Source of the DNA: Elainella sp. Prado103
GTDB taxonomy: Bacteria; Cyanobacteriota; Cyanobacteriia; Elainellales; Elainellaceae
Direction of reading: 5' to 3'
Assembly (NCBI GenBank): GCA_025454395.1
Contig: JALOOM010000037.1
Span: 1-39,535 of the forward strand
DNA: 39,535 nt
The position numbers and the translations under genes are program-made. The notes below the pieces were generated by a model that was not told where the DNA came from, made no database searches, and was given only the letters and a program-made list of their open reading frames with translations. Every line of letters begins with the position of its first letter. The stretch's first letter is position 1. This document shows positions 35,042 to 39,535 of this stretch, in pieces.

Positions 35042-35842
35042 CTAGAGGACTCCGCCAAATCCACTCCTCGAACCAATCGATCGAACAATCTCACGACCGG
35101 ATTGCTCTAAAATCACAGTTGGTTCCATCCCCATTTCAACCCGCTTGACTAATACTTGACTATTTCCCAACCGTTCTCCAACCGTCACATATCGGCTTGT
35201 CGCCTCCTCAGGCAGCTTCACAATCACGTTCGTCTCGCCTGCAATTTGAATCACGCCACTGATTTCAATCCTCTCTGCTAGAGGTAGTGGATTGACTTTC
35301 GCAGGTGCAGGCACGGGATTCACAGGCACAGGAGCAAGAACAGGTGGAACGGCTACGGAGGGCATTACCGTCGGCAAGGGAGGGGGTTGAACTGGCTCGG
35401 CAGAGAGCACCACAGGAGGTGCCACTGTGACTGGCAGTGCAGATGTGACTGGCTGTGCAGATGTGACTGGCTGTGCAGATGTGACTGGCTGTGCAGATGT
35501 GACTGGCTTAGCTTGCACCCTGGGAACCATACTGAGGGTGGCAAAAGGATCAGATCTGCCAGTTTCTACTTGGGGTATCCGCTCAGAGGAAGTTGTCGGC
35601 GGAATTAAATGCGGCACCGGCACTGGCGCTAGTTGAACGGCACTAGAAACGATCGTCGGCTTTGGGAAAAAATCTTGTGAGGTTAATGGCTGCCCAGGTC
35701 GTTGATTTGCGATTTTTTCAGGTACATCAACTATCGCAGACTGAACTGGCTCAGACTGGGGCGGATGAGTCGAAACTTGATGGCTACAGCCAACGAGAGA
35801 GAGGATGATAGCGCTACCGATCCACCACAGCTTTTGGATCAT
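35042..35842 (-). CDS. Lipoprotein with Pro/Val/Ser repeats and PilP-like C-terminus
   Basis: 266 residues from the ATG at 35842, preferred because AGGAG lies six bases upstream and a lipoprotein signal with the lipobox LVGC (Cys19) follows at once; the frame is open further up to 35941. A long Pro/Val/Ser/Ala-rich region (about 25-195) contains four PVTSAQ-type repeats. SDPFA (about 100) and the C-terminal beta domain (about 195-260: IEISGVIQIAGETNVIVKL, YVTVGERLG, VKRVEMG) resemble PilP-like pilus or secretin-associated lipoproteins; that is a structural guess. It lies 99 bases after the DUF4912 giant gene. Confidence 0.8.
   Translation of the reverse strand: MIQKLWWIGSAIILSLVGCSHQVSTHPPQSEPVQSAIVDVPEKIANQRPGQPLTSQDFFPKPTIVSSAVQLAPVPVPHLIPPTTSSERIPQVETGRSDPFATLSMVPRVQAKPVTSAQPVTSAQPVTSAQPVTSALPVTVAPPVVLSAEPVQPPPLPTVMPSVAVPPVLAPVPVNPVPAPAKVNPLPLAERIEISGVIQIAGETNVIVKLPEEATSRYVTVGERLGNSQVLVKRVEMGMEPTVILEQSGREIVRSIGSRSGFGGVL
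35427..35498 (-). repeat. 18-bp coding tandem repeat, 4 units (PVTSAQ)
   Basis: gtgactggcagtgcagat followed by three copies of gtgactggctgtgcagat, then a partial fifth. In the lipoprotein frame it reads PVTSAQ/PVTSAL. Confidence 0.95.
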
Positions 35843-35941
35843 CGTTTTCTCCTCGAATTTTCTTCCCTCACTTAATAATAGTGACTCCAGTTCAAAGTGA
35901 ATCATTATTTTTGAGAAGAAAATTATTCTTCGCCGGCTCAA

Positions 35942-38900
35942 TTAAAATAACTCATCCCTCGCTTCATCTTTCGGGTTGGTATGACGGCTGGGGGTTTCTC
36001 GATTGAATCGCAGATGTACCGATCGGGATTGCTCTCCATCTTCTGCAATTGCCAAGATGGGGAAGTCAAGCATTCCATCTTGGAAGGACAGGTGTAATCG
36101 AAAGGTTCCATCCGGATTGAGTTGAACTGGGTATCCAGCGATCGTCACCTTGGCTCCGGGTTCAGTGGCACCATAGACAATCAGTTCGGCATCAGCAAGC
36201 AACCAAAACTGGCGCGATCGAAGTGGTGGCATAGAAGCAGCCAACCCAATGCCAGACATAGAATACATGCCGACACCAGACATTCCTAACATTCCAACCC
36301 CGGACATTGAGTACATTCCGACACCGGACATCATCCCCATCCCAGAGCCCAAGCCGATTCCTGAGAAGGTGGGTACTGCTGGGACGGTCATACCCACTCC
36401 TGACATCGAGTACAGTCCTACACCCGACATTCCTGAGATACCCACTCCTGACATCGAGTACAACCCCACACCCGACATTCCTGAAATACCCACTCCTGAC
36501 ATCATGCCAATTCCTGACATTATGCCCACACCAGACTCAGTACGAGTGACCAGTCCAGCTCCCGATCCCAGTCCAAAAGAACTGAGGCTTGCGGACGGAA
36601 TTTGATGTTGCGACCCAAATAAAGATCCTGCCAGATGAGCCAATTGAGTTGAGTTAGACAGATCCAATATTCGCTCAGCCAGCCTATCTGCTGACTGCTG
36701 ACCCAGTGGTGTCAGTTCCACTAAGCTGTCATGAGTCAACTCTTTGTCCCAGCTAACGGTCAGAAATTGCGCTTCAGACCAATCAGAGGGTTGAAGCGGT
36801 GGTGTGCAGATGGCATTGGAACGAGCTAGCATTAACCAGTGTCCGTCACTCGTCACATAGCCAATTTCGACGATATAGTCCCGATCGCTCACTGGAATTG
36901 GGAGATACCAGTCGCGGGCGATTTCGTCGCATTCATACTGCTGCAAGCTGTGGGGGTTCTGCTCTTTCAGATCGATCGCCGTGACATCATAAAAGCGCAA
37001 CGCAAGTCGCTGTCCCCCATGTTGACGTAGTCTCTGTTTATCCGCTTCGGGCGTATTCCAATATGTATAGGCCCAGTATGGATCTCTGGCAAGCAGTGTG
37101 ATCCAGCTTCCATCGTAGCCACTCGGCAGTTCAGCCAGTCCTTCATCAATGGCTGCTAGAGCAAGATCTTCATCGGTAGAACCTAGATCAAAACGGCTTG
37201 CTTCCACCGCTGCTTGGATCGCTTCTCCAACAGGTGGGTTTTGTAAAGCCTCTGTGAGAGCCCCTGTACTAGCAATGAGTGACGTACCACCCATCAACAG
37301 AGCCCTGCTATCACTATCGCCACCTGAAACATCCGACGACAGGAGATTCGATGCAACATCTGGACTATTGCTAGGTTGTCGCTCAGGAGCTTCTAGGTCA
37401 GGCGTAGACAGCTCAGAATGCAGTTCGGCGGTGGATGCTGCGGGTGAAACTTGCAATGCAGAATCACTTGCTTCAGGCAATTGATCTGATAAAGGAGCAC
37501 TATCACCTGGACTGTCAACTGAAGCTGATCGAGCTGGCTGATTCCTGTCAAGCGGCTCCGGTAAGCCAGCCACATATACTGGAGTTGATCGAGCCAATAA
37601 TAGCCATTGCTGATTTGCAGTCAGATAGCCCAGTTCAGCTACATATTCACGGTTGGCGATCGGCAATGCGACAAATGCATCCCGATCAGGTTCAGCACAG
37701 GGATATTGTTGGCTATAGGGAGGCTGGTCGGTAGATAGATCAATGTCCGTCGTGTCTAGAATTCTCAGGGTGAGCTGTTCACCCCCTTGCTGTTTCAATC
37801 TTGCCCTTTCAGCTTCCGGCACTTCCCAGTAAGCATAGCCTTGCGTAGAAGTTCTCGGGGTTAGAATAATCTGACTCCTATGTCCAGCTTCAGAGGTGGC
37901 GAGTCTTGCTCCAATTCCGCCTGCCAATGCCGCAGCACCCACCCCCACTGACATAGCACGACCTGCATCGATCGCAGAGGTTGGGGTCACAGAAGCTGAA
38001 GGTTCAACTGAAGGTTCAACAGTTGAGCGATCGGCACTGATCGCTGATTCTGGTAATGGCTCTTCTGGTAATGGCTCCTCTGGTAATGGCTCTATTGAAA
38101 CCGATGCAGTCTGATCCATCGAATTTGCAGAACGTTCCAGTGAGGTGGATTGATCACCGGTAATCACCGTTCCTGATCGTTCCGCCAAGCTAGATGTCGC
38201 AGTAGCCGTAGCAACAGATGAGTCACTGCCAGATAAAGGAATCGTAGATTCTCTACGTCGATTTAATCCCCATAAAAGCAAACCACCCACACCCGCCAGA
38301 GGTAAGAGCAACCAGGGGAGCCAACCCACATCTTGTCTGCTAGGTTGCGCAGCGGGGGTGATTGAGGTAGCTGGAGTTGGAGAAAGTGTTGACCCTTCGG
38401 GAGCAATCGGGGTAGCCAGCGTCTCAGAAATTGGGCTAGGAGAAACAGGCGTAGGAGAAACAGGTTGAACAGCCGTAGCTTCTGCCTGTCTTGCTTCAGC
38501 AATGGCCTGTTGCCCGATCGGGGAAGCTATCAATCCTAAGAACGATCGAACTGCTGGGTTCGTTTCCCGGTAAACATAGTTGCGCGGCTGTGAGTAAGGA
38601 TAACGGGGATCATCGGGCAATGTATCGTGCATCGGCAGAATGCGGATATCACTGCGATTCAGAACTTGACTAACAATGCCATAACTAATTCCATCTTGTC
38701 CTAGCTGCGAAACGATAGCCGCTGTATCATCGCTCGGCAACTGCACTGCACTTGCACCGACCTGAAAAGGAGCCGATTGGAATACACTGTAGCGACTGAG
38801 CGACTGACGGGTATCACTGGTTTCTGGTCGATCAATAAACCGAATGGGGGCTGCTGCCCCACCTAATTCAGCCCAGTTAACAATTTCTCCCCGAAAAATT

Positions 38901-39370
38901 CCGGCAAACTGTTCAAATGTTAGATTTTCCTGAAACGGATTGTCAGCACCCACGAAAATAGCAATCTTTTCTCGACTCACTGGGGCTTCAACTAAACCTT
39001 GCGCTCGTTCAGCTTCCGTTAATGGACGACCAATCGCAGCCAGATCGATCGAACCAGCCAAAACAGCTTGGATGGCTACATCTGTGCCCCGAGTCGCCAG
39101 CTCAACTATTGAGCCTTCATACTGCTGTTCAAATCGTTGTTTGAGGGACTGATTAATCCCTACCATGCTTTCAGAACCATCTACTCGAACAATTGTTCCA
39201 GGAGAAACAGATGGTATTAATGGGAATCCGTCTTGCGTAGCCGGTTGAGCTTTAGCGGGATAAACCTGAAGAAATAGTGGTCTCGAGACAGTCGAGAGCA
39301 GTACTGCTAACAAAAGAACAAGAATTGAAGGCTTTTTTTCGCGTCGCATCATGTCAACCGTAAATCCCAT
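35942..39370 (-). CDS. Giant PstS-like substrate-binding protein with two DUF4912 domains and MSGVG repeats
   Basis: 1142 residues from the ATG at 39370; a second ATG at 39352 or a TTG at 39397 are alternatives. A signal or anchor (SILVLLLAVLLSTVS) precedes a phosphate-binding-type periplasmic domain (about 43-290: RVDGSESMVGINQSLKQRFE, LATRGTDVAIQAVLAG, WAELGG). A Pro/Thr-rich linker and a membrane helix follow (about 346-368, WLPWLLLPLAGVGGLLLWG). Two DUF4912-type domains lie at about 500-600 (YAYWEVPEAE) and 753-857 (YWAYTYWNTPEADK). Ten MSG(V/I)G repeats fill about 943-1041, and a beta domain ends the protein. If the single central helix spans the membrane, the DUF4912 part would be cytoplasmic. 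Function unknown. Confidence 0.88.
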   Translation of the reverse strand: MGFTVDMMRREKKPSILVLLLAVLLSTVSRPLFLQVYPAKAQPATQDGFPLIPSVSPGTIVRVDGSESMVGINQSLKQRFEQQYEGSIVELATRGTDVAIQAVLAGSIDLAAIGRPLTEAERAQGLVEAPVSREKIAIFVGADNPFQENLTFEQFAGIFRGEIVNWAELGGAAAPIRFIDRPETSDTRQSLSRYSVFQSAPFQVGASAVQLPSDDTAAIVSQLGQDGISYGIVSQVLNRSDIRILPMHDTLPDDPRYPYSQPRNYVYRETNPAVRSFLGLIASPIGQQAIAEARQAEATAVQPVSPTPVSPSPISETLATPIAPEGSTLSPTPATSITPAAQPSRQDVGWLPWLLLPLAGVGGLLLWGLNRRRESTIPLSGSDSSVATATATSSLAERSGTVITGDQSTSLERSANSMDQTASVSIEPLPEEPLPEEPLPESAISADRSTVEPSVEPSASVTPTSAIDAGRAMSVGVGAAALAGGIGARLATSEAGHRSQIILTPRTSTQGYAYWEVPEAERARLKQQGGEQLTLRILDTTDIDLSTDQPPYSQQYPCAEPDRDAFVALPIANREYVAELGYLTANQQWLLLARSTPVYVAGLPEPLDRNQPARSASVDSPGDSAPLSDQLPEASDSALQVSPAASTAELHSELSTPDLEAPERQPSNSPDVASNLLSSDVSGGDSDSRALLMGGTSLIASTGALTEALQNPPVGEAIQAAVEASRFDLGSTDEDLALAAIDEGLAELPSGYDGSWITLLARDPYWAYTYWNTPEADKQRLRQHGGQRLALRFYDVTAIDLKEQNPHSLQQYECDEIARDWYLPIPVSDRDYIVEIGYVTSDGHWLMLARSNAICTPPLQPSDWSEAQFLTVSWDKELTHDSLVELTPLGQQSADRLAERILDLSNSTQLAHLAGSLFGSQHQIPSASLSSFGLGSGAGLVTRTESGVGIMSGIGMMSGVGISGMSGVGLYSMSGVGISGMSGVGLYSMSGVGMTVPAVPTFSGIGLGSGMGMMSGVGMYSMSGVGMLGMSGVGMYSMSGIGLAASMPPLRSRQFWLLADAELIVYGATEPGAKVTIAGYPVQLNPDGTFRLHLSFQDGMLDFPILAIAEDGEQSRSVHLRFNRETPSRHTNPKDEARDELF
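36246..36540 (-). repeat. MSGVG-repeat coding region in the DUF4912 protein
   Basis: Ten MSG(V/I)G motifs alternate with short spacers (ISG, LYS, MYS, MLG). The DNA units are diverged, so the repeat is older than the perfect arrays elsewhere in the window. Confidence 0.9.
38049..38093 (-). repeat. 15-bp coding tandem repeat, 3 units (EPLPE)
   Basis: tctggtaatggctct and two near copies encode EPLPE in the linker of the DUF4912 protein. A 12-bp duplication (ctgaaggttcaa twice) lies just before, at 37996-38019. Confidence 0.9.
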
Positions 39371-39468
39371 TAACCCAGGCAAGGTTAATTTTTGCAAAAG
39401 ACTAGCAAATTATATAGCCCCTCTCTAGATAGACTTTAATTCATCACAAATTTTTATTTCAGAATCAA

Positions 39469-39501
39469 GAAGCTCCTGAGGGATTGTACCTCAAGAGCTT
39501 C
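39469..39501 (-). terminator. Hairpin upstream of the DUF4912 gene, probably ending an off-window gene
   Basis: GAAGCTCCTGAGG (39469-39481) pairs with CCTCAAGAGCTTC (39489-39501) with one mismatch and a 7-base loop. On the minus strand it is followed by TTGATTCT. The rest of 39371-39535 holds no gene. Confidence 0.5.
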
Positions 39502-39535
39502 GAGAATATAGACCTGGCACTGAGCTATTTTTGCG

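Noticed and set aside
36249-36605. 118-residue plus-strand open frame rich in PTPDI repeats
   Set aside because: Antisense shadow of the MSGVG repeat in the DUF4912 gene; no separate signal, domain or ribosome binding site.

Overview
The window is a stretch of cyanobacterial chromosome. Diagnostic genes are acsF (chlorophyll ring-cyclase), ndhC-ndhK-ndhJ (NDH-1), ycf37, a sipA-like gene and speA. GCGATCGC-type (HIP1) octamers and GATCG motifs are very frequent. The style (two Uma2 proteins, an Rpn-like PD-(D/E)XK protein, TPR proteins, a Cache-GAF histidine kinase) suggests a filamentous or Leptolyngbya-like cyanobacterium, but I cannot place it to genus.

Layout. 1-3116 (minus): a large membrane histidine kinase running off the left edge. 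3451-5578 (plus): a ferredoxin/metallo-beta-lactamase fusion, a small conserved protein and ispD. 5644-10200 (minus): Uma2, aspS, htpX, a sipA-like gene and a one-helix membrane protein. 10591-13397 (plus): a MarC-type membrane protein, ychF and an Rpn-like nuclease. 13405-15456 (minus): an AMIN/Amidase_3 cell-wall amidase. 16105-17181 (plus): acsF with a terminator, then small genes and an initiator tRNA-Met with its own promoter and terminator. 18029-23792: small proteins, queG, a second Uma2, a TPR protein and a PsiE-like protein. 23883-25937 (plus): speA, convergent with an S8 protease. 27803-31053 (plus): trmD, then ndhC-K-J, then ycf37. 31118-39370 (minus): a 2H phosphoesterase, an amidase, a Trypco1-like protein, a zinc-ribbon membrane protein, a repeat-rich lipoprotein and a 1142-residue PstS-like/DUF4912 protein.

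Most genes are housekeeping and do not form one pathway. Real operons are few: ndhCKJ (overlapping), probably ychF with the nuclease (7 bp gap), and possibly the lipoprotein with the DUF4912 giant (99 bp gap).

The most unusual property is spread over the whole window. There are about twenty unrelated, locus-specific short tandem duplications (units of 10-26 bp, 2-10 copies). In coding sequence the unit length is always a multiple of three; in intergenic DNA it is not. Many sit exactly at stop codons, and one abuts a start codon. Other points of interest are a Q/N-rich repeat inside the DHp domain of the kinase, the DUF4912 giant with MSGVG repeats, an orphan Trypco1-like protein, and a TPR protein that ends where a CHAT domain would be expected.
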